From the NCBI GenBank assembly GCA_044356865.1, contig JBIKVN010000037.1:1-17569 (forward strand): DNA of 17,569 bases, written 5' to 3'. The notes under the pieces were generated by a model. The model saw nothing but the letters and a program-made list of their open reading frames with translations, did no database searches and was not told where the DNA came from. How positions within the stretch are numbered: position 1 is the first letter of the stretch; every line of letters starts with the position of its first letter. The stretch is from JBEIUL01 sp044356865. Its GTDB lineage: Bacteria; Planctomycetota; Phycisphaerae; Phycisphaerales; SM1A02. Below are positions 1-7,546 of the stretch, piece by piece. The translations under genes and the position numbers were made by a program.

Positions 1-480
1 AACCCGCCGCCGCTGATCGCCGGCCTCACCGACGACCTGATGCGAAGCCTCGCGGCGAACGTCCGGACCATCTGCGGCTTCGACGACCTCGAGGACGAGG
101 ACACCCCGGGCCCCGACTACGTCTTCTACTTCATCGAGTTCCATTGGGCGAACTACCTCCGCGACCGGGTGTTCCTCATCGGCAGCGAGGACCGCGGCGG
201 CAACCCCGCGGCCCCGATCCAGTCGGCCGACCAGGTCGAACTCGTTCGGCTGGCCGCCGACCTCTGCCACCTGCCCGCGGCGATGTCGCTGCCGGGGTGG
301 ATCTCCGCCTGTCCGGGCGACCTCGATTGCGATCGCTCCGTCGGCTCGGGCGACCTCACCATGCTCCTCTCGCAGTGGGGTGCCGAGGTCCCCGAGTACG
401 GCGACCTCAACGGCGACTTCGCCGTTGACGGCGCGGACCTCGCGATCCAGATCGGCAACTGGGGCGACTGCGGGGGCTGA
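1..480 (+). CDS. C-terminal part of an exported dockerin-tailed protein (5' end outside window)
   Basis: The reading frame is open from base 1, so the gene begins upstream; 159 residues are visible, ending at TGA 478-480. The last ~55 residues (from about base 310) form a pair of EF-hand-like loops, CPGDLDCDRSVGSGDLTMLL then GDLNGDFAVDGADLAIQIG, each followed by a W-G pair. This is the dockerin-like tail common on exported planctomycete proteins; the loops probably bind calcium. The part before it (FYFIEFHWANYLRDR...) is not recognised; it could be the end of a catalytic or structural domain. A nearby ATG at base 40 is in frame, but nothing suggests it is the true start. The tail call is firm; the function of the whole protein is unknown. 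Confidence 0.75.
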   Translation, partial: NPPPLIAGLTDDLMRSLAANVRTICGFDDLEDEDTPGPDYVFYFIEFHWANYLRDRVFLIGSEDRGGNPAAPIQSADQVELVRLAADLCHLPAAMSLPGWISACPGDLDCDRSVGSGDLTMLLSQWGAEVPEYGDLNGDFAVDGADLAIQIGNWGDCGG

Positions 481-505
481 GCGGGCAGGATCGCCGCCGA
501 TCGGG

Positions 506-511
506 CATACT
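506..511 (+). promoter_or_regulatory. Candidate -10 element of proC (leaderless arrangement)
   Basis: CATACT sits 8 bases before the proC ATG and no ribosome-binding site is visible. Transcription starting 6-9 bases after such a hexamer would begin at or next to the ATG. No convincing -35 is seen at the right spacing, so this is weak. Confidence 0.25.
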
Positions 512-519
512 TCCCGCCG

Positions 520-1329
520 ATGTCCGCCCCCTTCGCGGTGATCGGGTTCGGAAACATGGGCGCCGCCGTCGTATCGGGGGCCCTCCGCAGCGGCGTCATC
601 GCCGCCGACGACACCGTGGTCATCGAGCAGCGGCCCGAGCGACGGGCCGCCGCCGCCATGCTGGGCTGCGAAGTCGCGGAAGATCCCGCGATCGCCGCGG
701 GGGCCCGGCACATCCTCCTGAGCGTCAAGCCGCAGTCCTTCCCCGATGTCGTCCGCCGGCTCGCCCCCGCCCCCGAGCGGTCGGTCTTCATCTCCGTGAT
801 GGCCGGGATCCCGGGGACGAAGATCCTCGCCGCCCTCGGCCCGCCCGGCAGCCCCCATGCGGTGGTCCGGGCCATGCCGAACTCGCCCTGCCGGATCGGC
901 CTCGGGATGACCGCGATCGCCCCGAGCGCCGGCTGCCGTCCCGGCGACGAGGCCTTCGCCTGCCGGCTCTTCGAGGCGGTCGGCCGCACCGCGATCGTCG
1001 AGGAGGACCTGCTCGACGCGGTCACCGCGGTGAGCGGCTCGGGCCCGGCCTACCTCTTCCTGCTCGCCGAGGCCTGGGAACGCGCCGCCGTCGACCTCGG
1101 CTTCGACCCCGACACGGCCCGGCTGCTCGTGACGCAGACGATCCTCGGGTCCGCCCGGCTGCTCGCCGAGCCCGAGGTCGAGCCGAAGGCCCTCCGCGAG
1201 GCGGTCACCAGCAAGGGCGGCACCACCGCCGCCGCCCTCGCGGTGCTCGAGCGACGCGGCTTCGCCGACATCCTGCACGAGGCGATCCGCGCCGCCGAGA
1301 CCCGCGGCCGCGAGCTCGGGGCCGGTTGA
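520..1329 (+). CDS. proC: Pyrroline-5-carboxylate reductase
   Basis: Catalyses NAD(P)H-dependent reduction of 1-pyrroline-5-carboxylate to L-proline, the last step of proline synthesis, in the cytoplasm. The 269 residues match the usual family length. Visible motifs in order: N-terminal dinucleotide-binding GFGNMG (9-14), SVKP (68-71), RAMPN (117-121), and the C-terminal dimerisation/substrate region with AVSGSGPAY (170-178) and TSKGGTT (230-236), the P5CR signature. ATG 520 places the Rossmann strand 5 residues in, as expected. There is no Shine-Dalgarno sequence; CATACT (506-511) lies 8 bases before the ATG, so a leaderless transcript is possible. It converges on the ABC permease gene with only 3 bases between the stops. 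Confidence 0.95.
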   Translation: MSAPFAVIGFGNMGAAVVSGALRSGVIAADDTVVIEQRPERRAAAAMLGCEVAEDPAIAAGARHILLSVKPQSFPDVVRRLAPAPERSVFISVMAGIPGTKILAALGPPGSPHAVVRAMPNSPCRIGLGMTAIAPSAGCRPGDEAFACRLFEAVGRTAIVEEDLLDAVTAVSGSGPAYLFLLAEAWERAAVDLGFDPDTARLLVTQTILGSARLLAEPEVEPKALREAVTSKGGTTAAALAVLERRGFADILHEAIRAAETRGRELGAG

Positions 1330-1332
1330 GCG

Positions 1333-2493
1333 TCAGAAATCCCGGCGGATGAAGATCGCCATCGCGGCCCCGACCAGGGCGAGCTCGAACAGCAGGCTCG
1401 TCCCGATGATCCAGGCGATCGAGCGGCTGGAGTAGTCCTCCTCCATCCGCTCCGCCGTGGCCTGGGCGTTGTCGCGGCGTTCGCGGCGCCGGTCGGGCTC
1501 GGCGTCGGGCGGCGGGGGCGGCGGCAGGCCCTCCCGCGGCCCCGCGAAGAAGACGTCCGTCATGGTCGGCTCGCCCTCGCCGGTCAGGGCCCGGCCCACC
1601 AGGCCGATCGTCTCCTGGTTCTTGGGCAGCACGGTCATCACGCCGAGGAACATCCCGTGCCACTCGCGGGTGCTCGTCGCGGTCTCGCGCAGCTCGTCCG
1701 CCGCCGTGCGGTCGGCCTCGACCTGCCCGCGGACCCGCTCGTACTCGTTCGAGTTCTCGCTGGTCTTGACCTCGGCGGCCAACTTCGCCAGCGCCGCCTC
1801 GCGCCTGCCGAGCCGCTCCTCGACGCGGGCCAGCTGCACCTCCTGGTCGGTCGCGATCTGGTTGAACAGCCCCTCACCCGACTGCACGAAGAAGAGGCAG
1901 AGCCAGAAGAGCGCCGTGAAGATCAGGGCCGCGATCGACGACCGCGTGACCATCGCCATCAACACGTTGAAGCCGTAAAGATAAGAATAGAAAACCGTGA
2001 CGATCGGGATCGCGAGGAAGATCGACCAGTTCCACTCGCCGAGCCGCCAGCCGTAGGCGAGGAACGCCCCGAGGCAGAAGACCGAGACCTGCAGCAGCAC
2101 GAACAGCAGCGCCCCGAGGTACTTCACGAGGAAGACCTTCGCCCGGCGGATCGGCTTCGACACCACGAGGTCGATCGCGCCGTCGGCGAGGAAGTCGGGG
2201 AAGATCGAGGTGGTCGAGACGAGGGCGAGGCCGGTGGCGATCCACGCGAGCCAGGTGGTCACGATGAACTCGGAGAAGATCCCGCGGTACAGCGCCTCGG
2301 CGAGCGGTGCCCCGAGGCGGAAGCGGGGATCCTCGATCTCGTAGAGGCCGAAGAGGATCGAGACGCCGTTCTCGGTGAAGCCGATCGAGGCGTAGAGCGC
2401 GACCACCAGGAGGTTGATCGCGAAGGTGATCCAGAAGAGCTTGCGGGACAGCAGCAGCCGCCAGCTGTCGTGGAGGAGGGCGAGGGTCTGCAT
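1333..2493 (-). CDS. ABC-2 type transporter permease with extracytoplasmic coiled-coil insert
   Basis: Membrane subunit (386 residues) of the exporter whose ATPase is encoded just upstream; substrate unknown. Hydrophobic segments lie at about 19-37, 78-98, 126-148, 157-179, 185-204 and 358-382, the six-helix pattern of ABC-2 permeases. Between helices 5 and 6 lies a ~150-residue insert. It holds a charged, heptad-like stretch (214-275, EERLGRREAALAKLAAEV and on) and a run of six prolines (324-329) followed by RRRERR. The start is ATG 2491-2493, because the ATPase stop overlaps it as TGATG and a GGAGGG site (complement of 2501-2508) lies ~7 bases upstream. This implies translational coupling. 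The open frame continues further upstream but there overlaps the ATPase gene and makes no sense as protein. Confidence 0.85.
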   Translation of the reverse strand: MQTLALLHDSWRLLLSRKLFWITFAINLLVVALYASIGFTENGVSILFGLYEIEDPRFRLGAPLAEALYRGIFSEFIVTTWLAWIATGLALVSTTSIFPDFLADGAIDLVVSKPIRRAKVFLVKYLGALLFVLLQVSVFCLGAFLAYGWRLGEWNWSIFLAIPIVTVFYSYLYGFNVLMAMVTRSSIAALIFTALFWLCLFFVQSGEGLFNQIATDQEVQLARVEERLGRREAALAKLAAEVKTSENSNEYERVRGQVEADRTAADELRETATSTREWHGMFLGVMTVLPKNQETIGLVGRALTGEGEPTMTDVFFAGPREGLPPPPPPDAEPDRRRERRDNAQATAERMEEDYSSRSIAWIIGTSLLFELALVGAAMAIFIRRDF

Positions 2494-3488
2494 CAGGCGT
2501 CCCTCCCCGTGACCGCCCCGGGCCCGCCGCCGCCGTCGTCGCGGACGGTATCCATGAAGATGTCCTCGAGGCTCGAGCGGATCGGCCGCATCGCCTCGAC
2601 GGCAAGGCCCGACGACCGCAGCAGGTCGAGCACCGGCTGGGCCTCGTCGGGGCCGGCCCCGGGCAGCGTGAAGCTCCACGCCGCGAGCGGCGCCGGCGGA
2701 GGCGGCGGCTCGATCGCGAGTTCGGCGAGGCGGGCCCGCACCGCGTCGCCCGGTGTTCCCCGTACCGTGAACTCGTAGCGGCGATCGCCGCGCGAAAGCT
2801 CGGCGATGGTCCCCTGCCGCACCACGCGACCCCTGTTCATGATCGCCACGCGATCGCAGATGCCCTCGACCTCGGCGAGGATGTGGGTGTTGAGCAGCAC
2901 GGTCCGCCCGCGCCGCCGGATCTCGAGCAGGACCTCGCGGATTTCCTTGCGGCCCACCGGATCGACGCCGTCGGTCGGCTCGTCGAGGATCACGAGGTCG
3001 GGATCGGAAACGAGGGCCACCGCCAGCCCGGTCCGCTGCCGCATGCCCTTCGAGAAGGTGCGGATCGGCGCGTTCGCCCAGCGGCCCATGCCGACGAGCT
3101 CGAGCAGCTCGGCGGCCCGCCGCTTCCGCTCGGCCCGCGGCACGAGCGAAAGGGCCCCGAAGTACTCGATGGCCTGCGCGGCGGTCAGGTACTCGGGGAA
3201 GCGCAGGTGCTCGGGCAGGTAGCCGATGCGGGCCAGCGTCGCCCGGTCGCCGATCGGCCGCCCGAGCATCGAACCTTCGCACCGGGTCGGCCGCACGATG
3301 GTGAGCAGGATCTTGACCAGCGTGCTCTTGCCCGCGCCGTTCGGCCCGAGCAGCCCGAAGATCTCGCCGCGACCGACGGAAAGCGTCACCCCGCGCAGCG
3401 CATGCACGCGACCGCGGAAGGTCTTCGTCGCGTCGCGAACGTCGATGGCAGGCTCGGTTGCCACGTCGGCGGCAGGATACGGCCGCAT
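2493..3488 (-). CDS. ABC transporter ATP-binding protein (ABC-2/exporter type)
   Basis: Cytoplasmic ATPase that powers the permease encoded directly after it. From ATG 3488 it has 331 residues: Walker A GPNGAGKST (48-56), an LPEH sequence in the Q-loop region (91-94), signature FSKGM (145-149, followed by RQR), Walker B DLVILDEP (164-171), D-loop region GVDP (174-177) and switch histidine H202. The SKGM signature, in place of LSGGQ, is usual in the CcmA/NodI/ABC-2 group. A ~90-residue C-terminal extension carries five consecutive prolines and ends SSLEDIFMD, the typical tail of these ATPases. An alternative start is GTG 3464, which has TATCCT (3474-3479 on the opposite strand) 9 bases upstream. 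The family domain begins only at AIDVRDATKTF, so the shorter form is quite possible. Confidence 0.92.
   Translation of the reverse strand: MRPYPAADVATEPAIDVRDATKTFRGRVHALRGVTLSVGRGEIFGLLGPNGAGKSTLVKILLTIVRPTRCEGSMLGRPIGDRATLARIGYLPEHLRFPEYLTAAQAIEYFGALSLVPRAERKRRAAELLELVGMGRWANAPIRTFSKGMRQRTGLAVALVSDPDLVILDEPTDGVDPVGRKEIREVLLEIRRRGRTVLLNTHILAEVEGICDRVAIMNRGRVVRQGTIAELSRGDRRYEFTVRGTPGDAVRARLAELAIEPPPPPAPLAAWSFTLPGAGPDEAQPVLDLLRSSGLAVEAMRPIRSSLEDIFMDTVRDDGGGGPGAVTGRDA
3474..3479 (-). promoter_or_regulatory. Candidate -10 element (TATCCT) for the ABC operon
   Basis: On the minus strand TATCCT lies 9 bases before GTG 3464. If real, the operon is transcribed leaderless from the GTG rather than from ATG 3488. 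No clear -35 hexamer is seen. Confidence 0.25.
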
Positions 3489-3491
3489 ACG

Positions 3492-4160
3492 ATGGCCCCC
3501 ATGCCCCCGTCCGAGGAGTCGAACGCGGAGACGCCCGGCGCGGCCCCGTCCGTTCCGGCCGGAGCGGCCTTGGCCTGGGACGGGATGCTCGCCCTCGCCC
3601 TAGCCATCTACTTCTTCTTCGTGCACAGCTTCACCCGAGGCCTGCTCGGCGACCTCGGGCTCTCGCTGGGGGTCGCCTTCAAGGCGTTGGTGGTGATGAT
3701 CGTCCTCGCCGGCTTCATCGTCTGGATCGCCCCGGTCACCGAAATGCCCCGCATCCTCTGGCGGCATCGCATCCCGGAACGGCGCCTCGCCCGCGGCGAC
3801 TGCCCCCGCTGCGGCCAGCGGCAAGCCGCCGGGGCGATCCGGTGTCCGGAGTGCGGAGCCCTACCCGTCGCCCCGCCACGGTGGGAACTCGGCGCCCGTC
3901 CGTTCGTGCGATTCGGCCTCCTCGTCGCCTTCGGCATCGCGCTCGGCGGCGGGATCGCCGAGTGGCGGATCACCGCCGACGAACGGGCGTTCCTCGCCGA
4001 GGCCGCCGCCCGTCCGGACGCAGCCCACGAGCGGCCGCGGGCGTGGCCGGTCGACTTCGCCCGGTTGCACTTCGATCCGGAGGACGGCGCGCGGGCCACG
4101 GGCGTGCTCGAGAGCCCGCAGGAAGCGGGTTGGCGACCGCGCAAGCCTCGTGCCGAGTGA
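3492..4160 (+). CDS. Membrane protein with double-CxxC zinc ribbon, function unknown
   Basis: A 222-residue protein read divergently from the ABC operon; the two annotated start codons are only 3 bases apart. Hydrophobic segments lie at about 30-46, 61-82 and 139-156. Between the second and third is a zinc-ribbon knuckle pair, CPRCG (104-108) and CPECG (118-122), flanked by basic residues, which probably binds one zinc ion. The C-terminal ~65 residues look soluble. Many planctomycetes encode small membrane proteins of this 'zinc ribbon plus helices' style with no known function; I do not recognise a named family. ATG 3501 is an in-frame alternative start (three residues shorter), with CATACG 9 bases upstream. 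No Shine-Dalgarno site is seen for either. Confidence 0.75.
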   Translation: MAPMPPSEESNAETPGAAPSVPAGAALAWDGMLALALAIYFFFVHSFTRGLLGDLGLSLGVAFKALVVMIVLAGFIVWIAPVTEMPRILWRHRIPERRLARGDCPRCGQRQAAGAIRCPECGALPVAPPRWELGARPFVRFGLLVAFGIALGGGIAEWRITADERAFLAEAAARPDAAHERPRAWPVDFARLHFDPEDGARATGVLESPQEAGWRPRKPRAE

Positions 4161-4190
4161 CCCCCTTCCCCGGCCCGTGACCGGCGGGGT

Positions 4191-4210
4191 TTTCGCCTGC
4201 CACGGCGAAA
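4191..4210. other. Inverted repeat (7-bp stem, 6-base loop)
   Basis: TTTCGCC and GGCGAAA are exact complements around TGCCAC, 30 bases after the stop of the zinc-ribbon gene and 18 bases before the next gene's GTG. No run of T follows on either strand, so it is at best a weak intrinsic terminator or a leader hairpin. Confidence 0.35.
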
Positions 4211-4228
4211 CGGACCTGTCGATGGGGC

Positions 4229-7200
4229 GTGTCCCCGATCTCGTGGAGACGCTCTTTCGATCATGTTCATCGGAGTCCCCAAGGAGAGGGAATCGGGAGC
4301 GATGCCCCACGCAGGCGCACTTCCGCGCCGGGGCGACGACCGGTTCCTCCGGAGAGTCCAGCCACGCAGAGAGTCCACACCCGCCTCGTCACGTCCGTCT
4401 TCTCGACCGGTTTCCTGGCCCTCATCCCGGCCCTCGCCACGAACGCCCCCGCCGCCGCCCAATGCGGCGAGCCGGACGGGGGCGACTGCTGCGTTCCGCA
4501 CACCGCGGTCGGCTGCAACGACTCGGCCTGCTGCACGGCCGTCTGCAACGCCGACCCGTTCTGCTGCGAGGTCGGCTGGGACGAGTACTGCGCGGGCGAG
4601 GCGGTCGCGACGTGCGGCTGCACCCCGCCCGATCGGCAGGTCGTCGGTTTCGGCGCGACGGTCACCCTGCCCTCGGGGCTGGTCGTCGAGAAGCACGACC
4701 TGGCGATCCGCGACCACCAGACGGGAGCCTGGTCGATCTGGCTCGACGGCGAGGATGTCGGGCTCTCGGGAACCACCATCGCCGGCGCCGCACCGCTGGC
4801 GGACGGCAGCATCCTCATCGTCACCGCCGCGAACGGCACGCTCGCCGGGCTGGCGGGCGGGCCTGCGGGCGGAGCCTACGAGGCCTACGACATCCTGCGC
4901 TTCACGCCGACCTCGCTCGGCGCGACGACCGCCGGCACCTGGTCGTTCCACTTCGACGGGTCGGACGTGGGCCTGGCCGGAAACACGAACCGCATCATCC
5001 AGTCGGTCTCGGCCCTCGCCGACGGTTCGCTGGTGATCTCGGTGAAGGGCTCGACCTCGGTGCCGGGCGTGTCCTCCGTCACCGCCTTCGACCTGCTGCG
5101 CTTCACGCCGACCTCGCTCGGCGCGGCGACCGCCGGAACCTGGTCGAAGCACTTCGAAGGCACCGACGTCGGCCTCAGCCAGAATCCCGAGAAGCTCGAC
5201 AACGGCTGGGTCCGCGGGGACGGCTCCATCGTGCTCTCGACGCTGGGCAACGTGAACGTGACCGGCTTCTCGGGCACGAAGGGCGACCTATTCGCCTTCT
5301 TCCCGACCTCGCTCGGCAGCGTCACCGCCGGCTCGTTCGCCCCCTTCGCCCGGCTCTCGGAGCTCGGCCTTCCGAGCGGCGTGAACCTGCGGGCCGCGTT
5401 CCGCATGCCGGTCACCTATCCGACGGGGCCCCGTCCCGGCGGCGGCGGGGGCGGAGGCGGCGGGACGCCGACGAGTTGCGGGGCGCCGGGGACCTCCGAC
5501 TGCTGCATGCTGAGTCCCACCCCGTACTGCGCGGACGCCTCGTGCTGCGAAGCGGTCTGCGCGATCGATCCGATCTGTTGCGCGGTCGCGTGGGACGAGT
5601 TCTGCGTCGGCGCCGCCACGCAGGCCTGCCCGCCGTGCATGCCGGCCCCGCGGGCGGTGATGGCCTTCGGCGCGACCGTCACGCTTCCGGGCGATCTCGT
5701 GGTGAACGGCTGCGACCTCGCGGCGTTCGACACCGGGGCGGGCGCGTGGACGACGTACTTCGACGGCGACGACGTCGGACTCTCCGGGAAGGTCGTGGCC
5801 GCGGCGGCCCTGCTGCCGAGCGGCGAGCTGGTGCTGGCGATCGACGGGGGCGGCAGCCTGGCCGACCTCGCGAACGGTCCCGCCGGCCCCGCCTTCGACG
5901 CCTGGGATCTCGTCCGCTTCACCCCGACCTCGCTCGGTGACGCCACCGCGGGCGCCTGGTCCTTCCACTTCGACGGATCGGACGTCGGACTCGGCGCGAA
6001 CGCCGACTCGGCGATCCGTTCCCTCGGCGTGATGGGCGACGGCTCGCTCCTGGTCGCGACCCTCGGTGACGCATCCTTGCCCGGCGTCGGCGCGTTCAAG
6101 TCGCACGACTTGGTGCGATTCGTCCCGACCTCGCTGGGAGCGAACACCGCCGGCGCGTGGTCGATGCACCTCGACGGGTCCGACGTGGGCTTGGCCCACC
6201 AGTCGCAGGAGCGGCTCGACGCCGGCTTCCCGCGGGAGGACGGTTCGATCCTGCTCTCGACCCGGGGCAACCTCGACGCGAACGGGTTCGCGGCAAGCCG
6301 CGGCGACCTGGTGGCGTTCCACCCGGCCTCGACCGGCGACGCGACGTCGGGCTGGTTCGACCTGTACCGGTCGGCGGCGCAGATGGGGCTGCCGAGCGGC
6401 ACGAACGTCCAGTCGGCGTTCGTCTACCTGCCGGTCGTTCCCTTCACGCCCCGCCCGACGGCCCCGATCCTCTTCGACCGCCTGCCGGACGCCGCGATCG
6501 AGGACAAGTTCGACCAGTACCTGATCATCTACCAGGGCGTCGATCCGAACGCGGCGTCGACCGGACTGATCGACGTCGATCTCGTGATCGCGGCCATCCG
6601 TTCGCAGTACGGCGACCAGCCGTCCGGGTACGGGATCCTCGACTTCGAGAATCCCTTCATCGCCCGGCTCGAGGCGGGCCCGACCGACCCGAACTGGTCG
6701 ATGACCGTCGATACCGTCGTCGCCGCGCTGCGGGCGGTCAAGGCCGAGTTCCCGCAGGTGAAGTGGACGATGTACGGGATGCCGCTGGTCCGCTTCTGGC
6801 TGCCGCCGACCTACTCGCAGTCGTGGGCCGACGCTTCGGAGCCGGTCCGCGAGCAGAACCTGAATGCGATCCTGCTCGGGTTCGATCCGGTGCTCCGCGA
6901 ATGCGACTGGTTCAATCCGGGCGCTTACGACCGGTACGAACTCGCCCTGTTCAGCGCGGCCGAGCAGCCCGGACTGATGGTCCGCGAACGGGCCTATCGC
7001 GAGGCGATGGTCGAGGTCCTCGACCGGTTCAACGCCTCCAGCGGCCTGCCCCGCAAGCCGATCATCCCGATGATCAGCCCGATGTTCTGGAAGTCGGGAC
7101 GGATCGCGTACAACATGAAGCAGATGGGACTCGAGGAGTTCCTGCGGGACTCGGTCCGGCCGCTCATGCTCGCGGGAGCCGACGGGGTCGCGATCTGGAC

Positions 7201-7435
7201 CGGACTCTCGTACTGGGTGCGGGCATCCACCAGCGCCCAGAATCTCGGGCCGGACCAGGCCGACGCGCGCCACGCCCTCACCATGGACTTCCTCGGCGGC
7301 GTGACGCCTGCGGACTGGACGGCGCCGGCCCTCCACGACGATCTTGCCCTGCGGACCTCCCAGCATGTGCGAAGCCGGCTGGACGAGGTCCGAAGCGAGA
7401 TCCAGTCGATGTCGCTGGGAAACCCCGGTCCCTGA
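4229..7435 (+). CDS. Large exported protein: 2x(Cys-rich + three FDGSDVGL repeats) + C-terminal GH56-like domain (paralogue 1)
   Basis: 1068 residues from GTG 4229, the only in-frame start codon (ATG/GTG/TTG) before the signal sequence. A hydrophobic export signal (about 53-77, ending APAAAQ) follows a strange ~50-residue basic N-terminus. Domains: Cys-rich motif 79-131 (ten or more cysteines, DPFCCEVGWDEYC); three repeats 137-395 centred on WLDGEDVGL, FHFDGSDVGL and KHFEGTDVGL; nine glycines 404-412; second Cys-rich motif 417-470; three more repeats 475-735; C-terminal domain 745-1068 with YGILDFENPF (801-810), VKWTMYGMPL (844-853), RKPIIPM (942-948) and GADGVAIW (983-990). The last domain resembles GH56 hyaluronidases from memory, with D805/E807 as candidate acidic residues. 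The repeats may form a beta-propeller-like surface. The same architecture recurs in the next gene. Start and enzymatic role are uncertain. Confidence 0.8.
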   Translation: MSPISWRRSFDHVHRSPQGEGIGSDAPRRRTSAPGRRPVPPESPATQRVHTRLVTSVFSTGFLALIPALATNAPAAAQCGEPDGGDCCVPHTAVGCNDSACCTAVCNADPFCCEVGWDEYCAGEAVATCGCTPPDRQVVGFGATVTLPSGLVVEKHDLAIRDHQTGAWSIWLDGEDVGLSGTTIAGAAPLADGSILIVTAANGTLAGLAGGPAGGAYEAYDILRFTPTSLGATTAGTWSFHFDGSDVGLAGNTNRIIQSVSALADGSLVISVKGSTSVPGVSSVTAFDLLRFTPTSLGAATAGTWSKHFEGTDVGLSQNPEKLDNGWVRGDGSIVLSTLGNVNVTGFSGTKGDLFAFFPTSLGSVTAGSFAPFARLSELGLPSGVNLRAAFRMPVTYPTGPRPGGGGGGGGGTPTSCGAPGTSDCCMLSPTPYCADASCCEAVCAIDPICCAVAWDEFCVGAATQACPPCMPAPRAVMAFGATVTLPGDLVVNGCDLAAFDTGAGAWTTYFDGDDVGLSGKVVAAAALLPSGELVLAIDGGGSLADLANGPAGPAFDAWDLVRFTPTSLGDATAGAWSFHFDGSDVGLGANADSAIRSLGVMGDGSLLVATLGDASLPGVGAFKSHDLVRFVPTSLGANTAGAWSMHLDGSDVGLAHQSQERLDAGFPREDGSILLSTRGNLDANGFAASRGDLVAFHPASTGDATSGWFDLYRSAAQMGLPSGTNVQSAFVYLPVVPFTPRPTAPILFDRLPDAAIEDKFDQYLIIYQGVDPNAASTGLIDVDLVIAAIRSQYGDQPSGYGILDFENPFIARLEAGPTDPNWSMTVDTVVAALRAVKAEFPQVKWTMYGMPLVRFWLPPTYSQSWADASEPVREQNLNAILLGFDPVLRECDWFNPGAYDRYELALFSAAEQPGLMVRERAYREAMVEVLDRFNASSGLPRKPIIPMISPMFWKSGRIAYNMKQMGLEEFLRDSVRPLMLAGADGVAIWTGLSYWVRASTSAQNLGPDQADARHALTMDFLGGVTPADWTAPALHDDLALRTSQHVRSRLDEVRSEIQSMSLGNPGP
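5438..5464 (+). repeat. Polyglycine-coding linker
   Basis: Nine consecutive glycine codons (GGC/GGG/GGA) join the first and second repeat modules of paralogue 1. Paralogue 2 has a shorter, serine-interrupted version (GGGGGSG) at the same place. The tract marks the module boundary. Confidence 0.8.
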
Positions 7436-7523
7436 CCGCTCGGCCCCATCCGCCCGGGTCCGGTAGTCTCGACGCTGGAAGGCTTCGGATCGGGATCGCC
7501 GGGCAGAAAGGCGGCTTGGGGGG

Positions 7524-7546
7524 CTTTCCCGATCGATGCGGGAAGG
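7524..7546. other. Stem-loop between the tandem paralogues
   Basis: CTTTCCCG pairs with CGGGAAGG (8 bp including one G-T wobble) around ATCGATG. It lies 88 bases after the first paralogue's stop and 113 bases before the second's start. No T-run follows. It could be a processing or terminator hairpin, or part of the second gene's leader. Confidence 0.3.

Noticed and set aside
153..1025. 290-residue minus-strand frame over the first gene and proC
   Set aside because: Antisense of well-supported dockerin and P5CR motifs.
1657..2778. 373-residue plus-strand frame antisense to the ABC permease/ATPase
   Set aside because: Very rich in Glu/Asp/Arg with no motif; it mirrors the GC-biased codons of the real minus-strand genes.
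3608..5152. 514-residue minus-strand frame spanning the zinc-ribbon gene and paralogue 1
   Set aside because: Crosses two genes with clear plus-strand features; composition is Arg/Gly/Pro noise.
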